Shown: positions 10,533 to 22,033 of the stretch, piece by piece
Position numbering within the stretch: position 1 is the first letter of the stretch
Layout: every line of letters starts with the position of its first letter
Assembly: GCA_010405405.1 (NCBI GenBank)
Contig: MU004247.1
Span: 74,501 to 138,500, forward strand
DNA length: 64,000 nt
Source of the DNA: Microthyrium microscopicum
Lineage: Eukaryota; Ascomycota; Dothideomycetes; Microthyriales; Microthyriaceae
Direction of reading: 5' to 3'
Notes under the pieces: model-generated
Database searches by the model: none
What the model saw: the letters and a program-made list of their open reading frames with translations, nothing else
What the model was told of the DNA's origin: nothing
Made by a program: the position numbers and the translations under genes

Positions 10533-12335
10533 ATGATGTTTATTTCTGCGATTTCATTTCTAGCTTTGCAAATATGGTCGATTGTGGCAAGTTCAGCCGG
10601 AATCGAGTGGAATGGCGATTCGAAGCTTATACCACCAAATCCAGCGGATGATCCATTTTATAAAGCGCCACCGGGAATAGCATCTATCAAGCCAGGAACT
10701 ATTCTGCGACATCGACAAGTGCCTACCAAAATCACGCTAAACAACAAGGATGGGCTCAAACTGAAAGGAGCATGGCAGATACTGTACAGAACACAAAATA
10801 GCGTGGGAGAGCCAAGTGCTACCGTCACTACCGTTCTTGTGCCATACCAGGCCAAAGATGAAAATTTATTTGTGCTCAACATGTTTTCTGTAAGAGCATA
10901 ACCAAAAAAAGTGTTGAATATAAATACTAATGTGATTCGACTAGGACGCAGCTTACAACGGGTACGAATTTTGGCACACAGTATCATAACATTGCCTAAC
11001 TTTATGCAGATGTAGTCCGTCTATAAATCTACAGGTCGGCGCGAGAAATGACAGTGTTTTCACTCAAGCTCAAACCATGATCGCTTATTCTGCGCTCACT
11101 GAGGGCTGGTACGTCAGCATTGCAGATGACGAAGGATTCAATGCAGCTTTCAGTACGAACATCAGTCAATCGTTTTGGCAGAACATGTACTGACGTACTT
11201 ACGCAGGCTCAGGTCCTCAACAGGCTTATGCAACGTTGGATAGCGTTCGAGCTGTGCTGCAATCAGAAGATATTACAGGAATTGACCCGGAACCAAGAAT
11301 AACCATGTATGGATATTCCGGCGGAGGTTTCGTAGGCTCTTGGGTAAGAAACTTATCTCTGAATGTCATCCTCGGGCATCAGATAACTAATGAACTGAAC
11401 AGGTAGCGGAGATCCAACCAGATTATGCCCCAGAGCTGAAAATCGATGGCATTGCAATCGGAGGCTTGGTTCCTAATATGACAGCGGGTCTTGGTAAGAA
11501 AAGTATTCTTTACGTGACCTGTTATCTGTCTAAACTCTTTTCCAGCACTCTATAACAAGAATGACCGATCAAGTTTCATACCGGCAACGCTAATTGGACT
11601 CTCAAAAGACTACAAAAACCTGTCGATGTGGCTAGACGAGAATCTCATACCAGAGAAAGCAGCAGAGCTACGCAAAGTCGAATCTCAGTGCTTTGATTCA
11701 AACTACAATATGTTTCATTCTCAGGATATAGGAAAGTATCTTAAACGTGGGTGGGATTCTATTTTTGATCCAGTACCTCGCAGTGTTTTTGAAGTCACGG
11801 GCACTTCTGGACAACGAGCAACCCCAAAGATACCACTTTATGTTTCTGAGGTAAGTTCCCCTATTGTTTGAAAACACGATACAACAGCCCCTGACTCTGA
11901 ATTATAGACTGTGCAGGATGATGTATCTCCAATTGCATTTACGGATGCTCTACTGAAAAAGTGGTGCGATGAGGGGGCAACGATTCTAGTCAGTGTGATC
12001 CAAGTATGAAAAGCGAATCGATATTGACGAACATAGTATGAACGTAATGATCTGTTCAACATGTCGCATAGCCAAGAGAGCATGTACAGTAGGTTCTGAG
12101 ACATTTGCATAGTGTCGGGTCATGAAATGGCTAACATCGTATCATCAAAACAGGCCTAGGTGGTGCCTTCACCTGGATGCAAGATCGTCAAGCTGGGAAA
12201 CCAGCAAGTCCAGGCTGCAGAACAACGTCTTTAACGAGCGAGTCACTGAAGGGTTTTGTGACGCTGAAAATGCTTGGAAAGATACTCTCAGGTCAATTAG
12301 CCAACTACGGAATTCCAGTGTCTGGATGGAAGTGA
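10533..12335 (+). CDS. secretory lipase (LIP family)
   Basis: Nine exons: 10533-10889, 10945-10961, 11010-11152, 11207-11343, 11403-11493, 11546-11850, 11908-11988, 12037-12088 and 12154-12335. All junction phases agree, giving 454 residues, the usual size of fungal secretory lipases. An N-terminal signal peptide follows the Met at 10533. The nucleophile motif YGYSGGG (GxSxG type) lies near residue 205. A segment DDVSPIAFTDALLKKWCDEGA matches the acid-residue region of the family, and NMSHSQES supplies the likely catalytic His. It would hydrolyse triacylglycerols outside the cell, feeding lipid use or host-surface degradation. The 17 bp second exon is short but has perfect flanking sites. The exon 7 acceptor could shift a few codons downstream. 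Confidence 0.88.
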
Positions 12336-13483
12336 TGCATAGCGGTTTGAATTTGAGACATCTTGTTGTTCAGTGCCTATATGAAGCACTATTTACACCT
12401 TAATACTCTTATGAATCTCGAATTAATGAAAGAATCTGATCAGCCCAATGCCTTTGACCTTTGAGATATGAACTTTGGGATGAACGAAATAATGATTATT
12501 GATTGACTGCAATGGGGGCAATGACTTGCCTTTGATAGTCAGCAACCTTGGATCTTCATTTCAATCAATGCTGCATTTTGATTCTTTAATCCATTCTTGC
12601 ACCAATTAGATATCAATACATGGATACATTTACGCGCATGAAAGCAAGAAATGCTGGTTACCGCAAGGATTCTTTTGAACTGACTCGGGTCTTATCGCCA
12701 TGAACCTTGAAACCGCAACCATCGTTCTTCTTCCATGCTTGTGCTCGAGTTATTTTGGGTTCTATTGATTCGGGGCCCCAAAACTCAATTTTAGAGATGG
12801 GATGATTGAGCACTGATTTCAAATGAGCCGTCATCGAGGATATCTGGGAAATCAGGGTTCAAGCCTTATCTTAAAATGATTCCTTCCTAAATCATATCGC
12901 CCATCTCATGAAGGTGCTTTGCGACTGATGTTATGAATTCATGTTGAACCGTTTTCTCCTTTATCCACAAGGCTGATCTGAAACCCCTCTCCTCGAAGTT
13001 ACTCTACCAGGTAAGGGGGTGCGCTCGACCTGAATAACGCGAATTCCCGCAATGCATAATGTACTGCTGTACACCTTCCCCATACTAGGATGACGTTGGC
13101 TGTAAAATGGTAGGTACTTGACCTGTTGAGGATTCAACCGCTTTGTCGCTCCACCACATCTAAGCTCTTTCACTTTCACCGCGCGTCACTTCCCAATCCT
13201 CACCCTCGTCTGACGTACTACTCAGCGAACATATAATCTTATCATCTTTACCCTATTCACAACCTCTTCACAACCTCTTCACAACCTCTTCACAACCTCT
13301 TCACAACCTCTTCACAACCTCTTCACAACCTCTTCACAGCTTCGTCACACCTTGCTGAACCAAAACTTTGCATCATCAAACCATCGAATCAAACCTCCAT
13401 AACCCACAAACCTTCGAGTAAGTAGACGTCTGCTTGAGACCTTCATTTTGCCAGATCTGATAGCATACCAGTCCAAGACGATC
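12336..13483. other. long intergenic region
   Basis: About 1.15 kb between the lipase and the first small secreted protein gene. It holds the 11 bp minisatellite described separately. A 72-codon minus ORF at 12961-13179 has no support. No tRNA with a matching A box and B box was found. Confidence 0.5.
13261..13348. repeat. 11-bp minisatellite upstream of a secreted-protein gene
   Basis: Seven perfect tandem copies of AACCTCTTCAC (13261-13337), preceded by a partial unit and followed by one diverged copy (AGCTTCGTCAC). It is pyrimidine-rich on the plus strand and ends about 135 bp before the start codon of the small secreted protein at 13484, so it lies in that gene's promoter or 5' leader. 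Confidence 0.95.
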
Positions 13484-13883
13484 ATGAAGCTTTCCACGAT
13501 CTTCGCCATTGCGCTCAGCATCGTCCCAGTCATGTCAGAATACATGAAGTTCTACCGCAATGCAAACGTCAACCCTGCTAATTGCGATTCACCTGTTCTC
13601 GAAATGGCCTTGCCACTCGACGGAGCTTGTACGAAGTTCCCAGTCTGGACCAATTCTCCACGCGAAGACTTCACGGATTTGCGCGCTGATTGGACTCGCA
13701 AATGCGAATGTAAGTTTCCGAGCTATGACCAAGATACTTTGGGCTAACAATCACTTAGTGGCAGTCTACACTTCAGACGATTGTTCGGGCGGTATCGCAG
13801 TGGCATTCGTTCCTGGAGTCTGCGCATCCATTGCACCTGGCAAGTGGAACTCGATGAACCAGATTTGTGAACAGAACCACTAG
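13484..13883 (+). CDS. small secreted six-cysteine protein (paralogue A)
   Basis: Two exons: 13484-13709 and 13759-13883, with a 49 bp intron (GTAAGT, CTAAC, TTAG), giving 116 residues. Signal peptide MKLSTIFAIALSIVPVMS starts at the Met at 13484. The mature protein has six Cys, with spacings of about 14, 24, 9, 12 and 14 residues. The next gene downstream has the same Cys pattern (13, 22, 9, 11, 16) and the same intron, which interrupts a Leu codon right after Cys-Glu. The two are therefore tandem duplicates that have diverged strongly in all other residues. No known domain. Candidate effector or antimicrobial secreted protein by character only. Confidence 0.82.
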
Positions 13884-14472
13884 ACAGAGGCAGGAACGAT
13901 GGTGATTAATGAATCGGCAAAGGTGCAACGGCATCGATCAACACGGGCCTTATTGAATGAATGATGATGGAATCACTACTTGACTCCATAATGAGCTTAA
14001 TGCTATACCACTCTGGCTCATTTCTACGCGATTTTGTGATTAAATCTTGACGCAGATTGAAATTCTCCGCCATGAATATTATAGAGATGAATGCCGTGCG
14101 GTGGCATCAAATGATCAACGCGTTGGGTTTTGATCGAGGAATAAAATGAAATCATCGAAGCGCCGTAGTTCATGTTGAACCGAAGTACTGAGATAATGAG
14201 AACTCACCAATTGAGCGCCTGAGTCGTTGAGTTGAAAGCTTCACCAGAGTCCAGAAGTCACTGCTCCCTGATCTCAACGATCTTACATATCAGACTCACG
14301 ACAGACACATCCCTCCTGACACATACACACATTAGAACAAACAACTCCCTTAAATCAGGTTTCAATATCCCCTTCCGTAAGCTGAAGAGACCTAGATAGC
14401 CTTACACAAAGCCATCTCTAACAAGAACTCCAGAAACCACACACAGAACAAATCAGCCACCACCATCCCAAA
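13884..14472. other. intergenic between tandem paralogues
   Basis: Spacer of about 590 bp separating the two six-Cys genes. No further ORF with a signal peptide and no repeat was seen. It holds the promoter of paralogue B. Confidence 0.5.
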
Positions 14473-14899
14473 ATGAAAATCTTCCAAATCCTCATCAGCG
14501 TCCTCGGCCTCTTCCTCGGCATCGTGACAGCCGCCGGCCTGCCAGACCCCAGCACCGTCATCTTAAGCACCATGACCGACGTGTACTGCCAGACCTCCAA
14601 CTTCCACATCCGCCTCTGGCAGAACGTCTGCGCCTTCTCCCTTGAAGGCACGACCAAGCACTTCACCATGAGCTTCCGCGGTGATAACCTGAAGGGTTGC
14701 GAATGTAAGTCCTACCATTTCTGAAGATTGGGGGAGCTGCTGGCTAACAGGATAAGTAGTGCATTCTCATGCTCACCAGGACTGCAGCGATACTCCACGT
14801 GTGAGTAAGGAGGGTGAGTGTGTGCCTATCCATGGATTGTACCCAAACTATGTGGCTTGGAAGTTGGTTTGCACGGATGATTTCAGCATCTCCGGATGA
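14473..14899 (+). CDS. small secreted six-cysteine protein (paralogue B)
   Basis: Two exons: 14473-14704 and 14760-14899, intron 55 bp (GTAAGT donor, CTAAC branch, TAG acceptor), 123 residues. Signal peptide MKIFQILISVLGLFLGIVTA. Six Cys occur in the mature part, arranged as in the upstream paralogue. Shared anchors are Cys-Glu-Leu at the intron, then nine residues to Asp-Cys-Ser. Sequence identity outside these anchors is very low by eye, the pattern expected of fast-evolving secreted effectors. Function unknown. Confidence 0.83.
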
Positions 14900-15215
14900 G
14901 TTGGCATGCGAAATTTCATTGTGTGAGGGACTGGCGTGAGCCCACCTGGGTACTGTAGTATCTTAGCTCAACTGATCGAGTAGGTCAACATATCAAATCA
15001 AAGACCAACTCCTGTTATGTTTCTCCAATGAGGAACAAATGATGAATGCGACATCTGATTTTCTTCGTCGGTGAATCTGGTTCTCGCAGCCCCGTCTAGG
15101 GAAAGTTCTCGTCATCTCTACTCTTTTTTCGGTCCTAGTAAGCCCACATAAGACGAATCTGAATGTAGAAGTATTCAGAAAGTAGGCATCGAGAACGTGA
15201 TGAATTGTATTTATT

Positions 15216-16382
15216 CTACAGCCCATTGAATGGTTCTTTGTTCAATGTTTCCCAAGCCAATTCCTGTAGAATTTTGGTTTGCTCGGGAGTATTCACCGAC
15301 GCGTACGCCTTCATTCCGACAGGATTGATACCATACATAGCAGCAAACCACACTATAAATCGCAACAATTAGCATCAATCACCAAGCCTACGCAGAAAAC
15401 TTACTATGACCAGCAAGAGATTTGATCTCATTCTTTGGATGACCAAGACTGTCCATGAACAATGCACTCTGCTTAGCAACTCCAGGAAACTTGCCATTGA
15501 CAACCACTACAAAGCATTAGTTATCATCTCAAACCTTGAACGCGATTACTTACTCTCACGCAACGTCAAGACTGCATCGTAGATCGGCACAATAGTCGTA
15601 AAATTCTTTCCAAACTCGGCGTTCAAACCATCCACCTGAGCCCGCAACTTGGTCCGATATGGAATCTGAAGTTTCGTGCGTGTCTGCTCCAGCATCTCAT
15701 ACGTGGCTCCATCACGATCACTGCAACCCCACGACAACTCCTTTCCATCTTTGCAAGCTTCGTAACGTCAATATATGTCTCCACCAAAACCAAAGATGAA
15801 TAAACTTACCCTCAACCTTTGGATTCGCTGATTGAACAAGCCAATTCTCCTGCACCATAACACGCATATCTTTACGTTTAGAATTCTATAACTCCATTAG
15901 CATTGACAGTTGTGCTACACCATAGTGTACTGACCGCAAGAGCCACGAATTTCGGCATACAATCATCAGGCATTTGTTCACGCGTAACGAGTGTGAGCAC
16001 ATCCGCTTTGCCAGCTTTGAGAACGACCTTGACGGCATTTGTTTCGCCGCCTTTGGTCCAGTGCTGACAGGGTGTCGATCCAGGGATTCTGTCGACACCA
16101 ATATCTTCGTGTCCTACAATGCCGGCTTCTTTGGCGAGCAGAGCTACTGGCCCAGTTGGACCTGCTAACCACCCTAACTTCATCAGCCCAGACACAACTA
16201 CGTGGTACTTATGTATTTACAATGAAAACTGTTCGAGACCTTCAGAATGTTAGTCGTTGCTTGCGATAGTTGGCTTTTGAACATACATATTGTATCTTTT
16301 TCCCCTTTGGTGGCGCTTGTCTTGCCTGGGTCGCTGACGCCAGTCCAAGGAGCGCCAGAAAAGTATAGCTCACGATATACAT
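15216..16382 (-). CDS. secreted SGNH-hydrolase-like protein
   Basis: Six exons: 16382-16287, 16207-15935, 15849-15810, 15757-15554, 15506-15405 and 15352-15216. All phases agree, giving 283 residues with a signal peptide (MYIVSYTFLALLGLASATQA). Recognisable blocks are HVVVSGLMKLG near the start, GIVGHEDIGVDRIPGSTPCQHW, KAGKADVLTLVTREQMPDD and SLGHPKNEI. The last resembles the Asp-x-x-His block that ends SGNH/GDSL esterases, and the overall order resembles a family of secreted bacterial and fungal SGNH-like proteins I know only as hypothetical. The classic GDS motif is not obvious, so enzymatic activity is inference. The first acceptor (CATAAG) is weak, although it is the only one found that keeps frame. 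Confidence 0.68.
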
Positions 16383-17111
16383 CTTGAATCAGTCGTACAC
16401 AAAACTACATGATTTTAGTAAATGCGATGAAGATATGTAAAATGTGCATCGGGGAATTCGTTGTTATCGGCCCGATGTAGTCTTATACACAGCATTGTCG
16501 GCACAGAGGTCCATGTTTGCTAAGTGTATGGCATAAAATCAAATAATGTAGGGGTTGTAGTTAATTTAGAGGTTGGATTGTGGAGACCTAATTAATGATA
16601 TAGCGCTATCAATCGATCCGTAAAGAGCATAGTTTGCGCGACAGAACTTCCTGTGCTAGGCATGACCTTCGACCGCTACTAGATCGAGCGTTCAACGTGA
16701 TATGATTTGGGTGTAATTCCAAGCTCTTGCTCAGGAGTGAAGCGTTCCAATCTCATTTTTTTTGTTGTGAAGCTTACTTTGCTCTCAAGGGCCAAAACCC
16801 CTTGGGTAGGCTAAGAGCCTGAACGCGAGTACCTCACCATAGCGAAGAGCAACAATCAGATGCCATTGAAAATGGCACCATGTACCTCTGGTCTCTGTAT
16901 TGTCTACCCAGATTTTGAAGATGAGAAAGAAAGGAGGTGTAGTTATCTCATAAACAACGCGATCCCCGAAGAGGAAGCGACTTCGGACGCTACGCGCACG
17001 TGGAAGCCATGTGGATATCATCTTATCAGATCAGATTCTTTAGCTTGCTTTCCTTCTGCTATGCTTTGCTGATATCCCTTTTTAAATCCTTTTCTGAGAA
17101 TAGTTTTCATC
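16383..17111. other. intergenic, divergent promoters
   Basis: About 730 bp between the minus-strand SGNH-like gene and the plus-strand Sec14-type gene. Overlapping short ORFs at 16785-17072 on both strands are unsupported. Confidence 0.5.
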
Positions 17112-18209
17112 ATGACCGAACCTGCCGTGGTACCGCCCACAGAGAAACACATTGAATCCGGCCCAGTAGTTGATCCTCAGCCAGCAGCTGAGCCTCCAAC
17201 AGAAGAAGTTGTTCCAGAGGTTGAACCAGTAAAAGCTGAGCCAGTGAAGGTTGCGGATAAAGCAGAAGTTTTGTCAACGCCCACCAAATCTGACGAGCCA
17301 TTACCAACATATAGTGGTCTATCATGGCCGGATTTGGAACAGGACCATCCACTCGTCAAATTCGTAGAGGCTCTGCCTGCTATCCTGAAATCAGCAGACT
17401 ATGATGAAGTTTATGGTATCACACTCAAAGCTCGAGGAGATGCGACCAAAGCGGACTTCCATACTCTACTCATATTACAGAAGTTTCTTCGCGCGAACAA
17501 GAACGAGCTAGAGCCAGCCAAAGAGCAACTCAGCAAGACCTTGGTGTGGAGAAAGGAATTCCAGCCCGAAAAAGCAGCTACTGCGACGTACAAGAAGGAC
17601 AAATTCAATGGTTTAGGCTTCATCACGATCACCGATGGTAAAGAGGCAGAGAGGCCACAAATCGTCACGTGGAACGTCTATGGAGCAGTCAAAGACTACG
17701 AAAAGACATTCGTGCCAGTAGAAGAGTAAGTTCAGCTGTCATATATAACCGTATAGTACGACTTATCGCTACCTAGGTTTCTACAATGGCGAATCGGACT
17801 GATGGAGCTCGGTGTATCAAAATTAAAGCTCGCAGAAGCTACCGAACCAATTCCAAATTATGGCGAAGGCGATGACCCGTATCAAGGCATTCAGGTGCAC
17901 GACTACAAAAGCGTTAGTTTTCTACGAATGGATCCACGCGCAAAGGCAGCTTCGAAGCAGACGATTCAGATGCTGGGAGACTATTACCCCGAGACGCTGA
18001 GTCGCAAGTTCTTCGTGAATGTGCCGCTTGTTATGCAGTGGATGTTTGCGGCTATGAAGCTGTTTGTTAGTGCAGAGACGACGAAGAAGTTCACTGTTTT
18101 GAGTGATGGGGTTTACGTCAAGGGGGAACTTGGTGATGCGGTTCCAAAGGAGTATGGAGGAAGGGCCGGTCCGCTTGAAGAAGTTGGTGAAGGTATGAAG
18201 CTGGAGTAA
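17112..18209 (+). CDS. SFH5: Sec14-like CRAL-TRIO protein, Sfh5 type
   Basis: Two exons: 17112-17725 and 17777-18209, intron 51 bp, phase 2, giving 348 residues. An N-terminal Pro/Glu/Val-rich linker (about 1-60) is followed by a CRAL-TRIO N-terminal helical region (LLILQKFLRANKNELEPAKEQL) and the lipid-binding domain (about 165-320, with GLGFITI, DYYPETLSRKFFVNVPLV and VLSDGVYVKGEL). This matches the fungal Sfh5 phosphatidylinositol-transfer protein family rather than Sec14 itself: the VKGELGDAVPKEYGG end is characteristic. Yeast Sfh5 lies at the ER and cell periphery and has been described as a heme-binding family member; whether that holds here cannot be read from sequence alone. No damage seen. 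Confidence 0.87.
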
Positions 18210-18518
18210 TGGGTTTTTGATTGATATACCCACCAGTTGTTGTTTCTATGGAGCGGTTTATGTTAAGCACTAGTAAAAACTAACAGTACTAGTAGCTTCA
18301 ATTGATATGCGGCTCTAATGTTCTAGCGCCCGGGCATTGATGATGTGCTTCTCCACCAAATAAAATTATGCAGATGAATCGCGGGGCGGCACCCCCACCA
18401 CCAGAAGCTGCTGATAGGATTTCAGTCATCACTCGAATGATCATCTCCTAGGAAAAGCCATATCTCAATTGGACACTGGAAGCTAGCCGAAATCAAGATA
18501 CTCACTTGAACCAATTTC
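18210..18518. other. short intergenic region
   Basis: About 310 bp between two plus-strand housekeeping genes. Nothing else is supported. Confidence 0.5.
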
Positions 18519-19669
18519 ATGATCACGAAAGTCTCTCTCGTCACCACCAAACCACCTTCACTATTGCGCTTCTCCACTGCCTTCCATAAGGCTTTGAACC
18601 GTTCTCAAGCCCAATCAATCCACAGCCCCTACAGAATATACTCCTCAAAAACAATACAAACCACTCAATCAACCATGTCCTCCAGTGTCGAAAAAGCCAA
18701 AAAGCTAGCAGCACAGCAAGCCGTAGCAGACCACTTCTCCCGCTCCTTCACCTACGTTGGCATTGGCTCCGGCTCCACCATCAAATATGTAGTGGAAGCC
18801 ATTGCACATCTACTAAAGGGGACATCCTCCGAGACCATACCCGCGCCAAGTTTGAACGCTGAAGCAAAATCCATCAACCAACGACGGCCATCCTTGGACT
18901 ACGGAATAGCATTCATCCCCACCGGCTATCAAAGCCGCCAAGAAATCCTCGAGAATGGACTCACACCAGTTCTCTTCGACCAGCTACCCGATGATGTGAC
19001 TTTAGACGTGGCGTTTGATGGCGCAGATGAAGTAGATGATGATCTCAATTGTATCAAGGGTGGTGGAGCGTGTCTTTTTCAGGAGAAGTTGGTTGCTCAG
19101 CGTGCTCGCAAGTTTGTTTGCGTAGCGGGTATGTATCACTGACGGATTCATGATGGTGACGACGATGACTGATGGGTGTTTCAGATTATAGAAAAGCTCA
19201 ACCTAGACTGTTGACAGAATGGCCTTCCATTCCCATTGAAGTTGCTCCTATTGCAGCGCCATCAGTAATCAAAGCACTACGTGCTCTGGGATCGATTGAG
19301 CCTGCTTTACGGCTCAATCCGCTGGCTAAATCAGGGCCGTTGAAGACGGATCAAGACTTTTATATCATCGATGCGCCATTTGGTCAGCCGCTATTGACCA
19401 AGAGTGACATGGAGGCTAGTGGGGAGTCTATTGGAACTAGCGTAGATGGCAAGTGGGAAGTGGTCAAGCTGGCAAAGGCGATAAGAAACATCACCGGAGT
19501 ACTCGAAGTTGGTTTGTTCTGCGGATATGATGGTATCGAGGCTGAAGAGCTTAAGGAAGCGAAAGGAAAAGGACAGAGACCTGTTGCGGTGTATTTCGGA
19601 CTCCAGGATGGCAGTGTGATGACGCGAGTTCGTAAGGGTGGTGTGCCAGGGATGAAAAGTATAGCTTGA
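18519..19669 (+). CDS. RKI1: ribose-5-phosphate isomerase A, possible mitochondrial presequence
   Basis: Two exons: 18519-19128 and 19185-19669, intron 56 bp, phase 1 (…VAG|DYRK). From the first Met the protein is 364 residues; from the second (18675, [10 protein letters not shown]) it is 312, the usual cytosolic length. Active-site landmarks are [12 protein letters not shown] (phosphate-binding loop), [11 protein letters not shown], and [14 protein letters not shown] with the catalytic Glu and Lys context. The enzyme interconverts ribose-5-phosphate and ribulose-5-phosphate in the non-oxidative pentose phosphate pathway. The 52 residues before the second Met contain no Asp or Glu, several Arg/Lys and many Ser/Thr, as in a mitochondrial targeting sequence. 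Dual use of the two starts is possible; if only one is real I would favour 18675. Confidence 0.9.
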
Positions 19670-20329
19670 GAGTAGATGGGGAGTTCGATGTGGATTTGAA
19701 TTAGAGAACTGGATACCTTTTTTGAGGCTCTCTTTTGCCATTTGGTCTATAACCATCGAAAACCGCTGCGGATCGTATTCCAGCTTTTCTGCACTTTACT
19801 TACCTGCCCCGTCTATTTTGAGACTTGGCTTGCTTGATCTGTGATTTATACAAGGGGTGAATAAACCAGAAAATATTAGAAAGCTGTCTTTGCTTGTGTA
19901 CGTACTGCTACTTTGTTTCTATACGAATACGAAGTACGAATTCGAACGACAGCGCACGATAGCGTATTGTCATTCAAATAACTCAAAAGCTTTGCAAGCT
20001 GGCCACGGTGATCTTAAAAATAAAGTAAGTTTTGTGGCTTAGTGAATTGTCGATTCCCGCATGCATTAAATCAAGAAATGTTGACGCTATGTCAACGTTC
20101 ACAGTAGGCACAGAGCTCGATCCCGTCACGATCCGCCTATACGAAGAGCGATAGTATTCGTATGCCCGTATAGCCATAACAGACGATTTGAAAAAGACCA
20201 TGGTCACTTACAGCCTGTGAATATGTAGAAACAAAAAGAATAAAGGGTTGTCATGTCCAGGGCAAATAGCTCGACTTTGCCAGCAAGAATTGGAGCAGTT
20301 AACCAACATTCTCAATACAACAACAATTC
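19670..20329. other. intergenic, no gene seen
   Basis: About 660 bp of spacer. Short ORFs at 19857-20042 (plus) and 19983-20207 (minus) look random. Confidence 0.5.
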
Positions 20330-21587
20330 ATGATGGGACCTCTTTTATACATAACAGCACTCGCACTGCTGGCCAATATCTCAACTACTTTGGCAAATCC
20401 AATTCAGCAAGAACCCCAGTCCTCTCGCCCCAGCGATTCCGTCGCAAACTGCGTCGACTACAAAATTTCCCTGACAGTAACATCAGAAAATCTAGTCATA
20501 AACACGCCTCAGTGGAAAAACGACTTTGAGCTCATAGATTATCTCCAAAACAGCAGTGCAAAGAATGCCAACGTCACCTTCCATCCGATTGGGCCAACTA
20601 CCATCAACGTCACGGAAAGTGTTTCCATCGCTGCCACATTTTGCTCTCCCAAGACGCCTTCGGCGTCAAAGCAGGATAGAGAAAAGACTGTGCTTATTAC
20701 CTCGTCCGGACTGGCCTATGATTCGAGATATTGGGACTCGGAATACAACCCTTCCAAATACAGCTTCGTAGAGGCAGCAGTTGCACAAGGATACTCCGTT
20801 TTCAACTATGATCGTCTAGGAGTCGGGCAATCGCAAAAGTAGGTAAGTCAACACTCATACAAATCTCCCTTACAAGTCTAAATTTCTCCCCTCAAGAGTT
20901 TCCGGCTGGACCAACCAAGCAAGCATTCAAGTCGAAATCCTCGCCAGCTTGATCCAGCTCGTCCGCAACGGCAACTACACCGGCCCAGTCGGCAAGGCAA
21001 AGTCTATAGTAGCCGTTGGCCACTCCTTCGGCTCACAAATCACCAACGTCCTTCTAACGAAATATCCATCCATAGTCGACGCCGCCATCCTAACCGGCGA
21101 CGCCTACGAGAGCATCCCATATGGTGGTGCCCTACTAGAAGAAACCATCGAACCACGAATCGCAAACCAGCTCGACCCCAAAATATTTGGTGAGCTTGAC
21201 ACAGGCTATCTCACCTTCGTCGATATATACGCGCACGTTAATTTCTTTTTCAAAGCGCCCTTCTACGAGATCTCCGCCGTTCAATATGCACAGTCCATAG
21301 CGCAACCATTCGCGTTGCTAGAGTTTTTGAGTACAGCAGCGTATTCGCTGAAAGCGCCAGAGTATGAAGGATCACTTTTCATGATGGCTGGGGAATTTGA
21401 TATTCCAGCTTGTTTGGGTGATTGCGTGAATACGTTTAGGACGCAGAATTTGACTGAGATGTTTCCAAAGAGTCGGCTGATTGATACGTATATTTTGCCT
21501 GGGGCGGGACATGGTGTGAACTTTGCGAGCAATGTTGGAGAGTATTACGGTGAGACTTGGGGGTTTTTGAAGAAGGCTGGTTTTTGA
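20330..21587 (+). CDS. secreted alpha/beta-hydrolase
   Basis: Two exons: 20330-20838 and 20897-21587, with a 58 bp intron joined in phase 2 (…GVGQSQK|VSGWTNQ), giving 399 residues. Signal peptide MMGPLLYITALALLANISTTLA, then several N-glycosylation sequons. An alpha/beta-hydrolase fold is indicated by FNYDRLGVGQSQ, the nucleophile elbow VGHSFGSQ, a likely acid residue in GEFDIPAC and the catalytic His in PGAGHGVNF. The order and spacing of Ser, Asp and His fit. The substrate is unknown; esterase or lipase-like activity outside the cell is the best guess. The donor GTAGGT is slightly unusual, but a stop follows it directly and the joined frame is clean. Confidence 0.85.
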
Positions 21588-22033
21588 GTAGGCTCCTGGA
21601 GGCAATGGATGGTTTGTATTTCAGAATGGTTCGGGTTTTAGACGCCTCGACTTCTCTTATGTATATTCCTTGAAAGATCAGAATGGCGTTGGATATATGA
21701 GGTAGCTAATAACGACGTTACGAGTTTAATGTTAAGAACTTGCCATGTGTAGATGATAGAGATATGCCGTGCGATGAATAGTATAACATTACGCTTATAG
21801 TAATCATCGAAACAACATCGAGATCAACCCTTGCTAACGTGCACTCGCGATACAAAACAACGATATAAAATACACCACAAGAGCGGTAAAGACAGGATAA
21901 TTGAGCATCGAGCTCTGTGTTGTAATGTACTCTCCGAACCCGCACCACAGGATCATCGTCTTTCTCGCGTTTTTGCATTTCATTCGCCATAGAACCAGTC
22001 TTCTGGCAATTGAATCTCGCAAACTGTGGTATA
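21588..22033. other. intergenic between convergent genes
   Basis: About 450 bp between the stop of the hydrolase and the stop of the metalloprotease; presumably both 3' ends. No supported feature. Confidence 0.5.

Noticed and set aside
12850-12880. B-box-like GGTTCAAGCC
   Set aside because: No cloverleaf can be folded around it.
12961-13179. Possible tRNA or small minus-strand gene
   Set aside because: A B-box-like GGTTGAATCC is present, but no A box at the right distance and no acceptor pairing. The ORF has no protein-like features.
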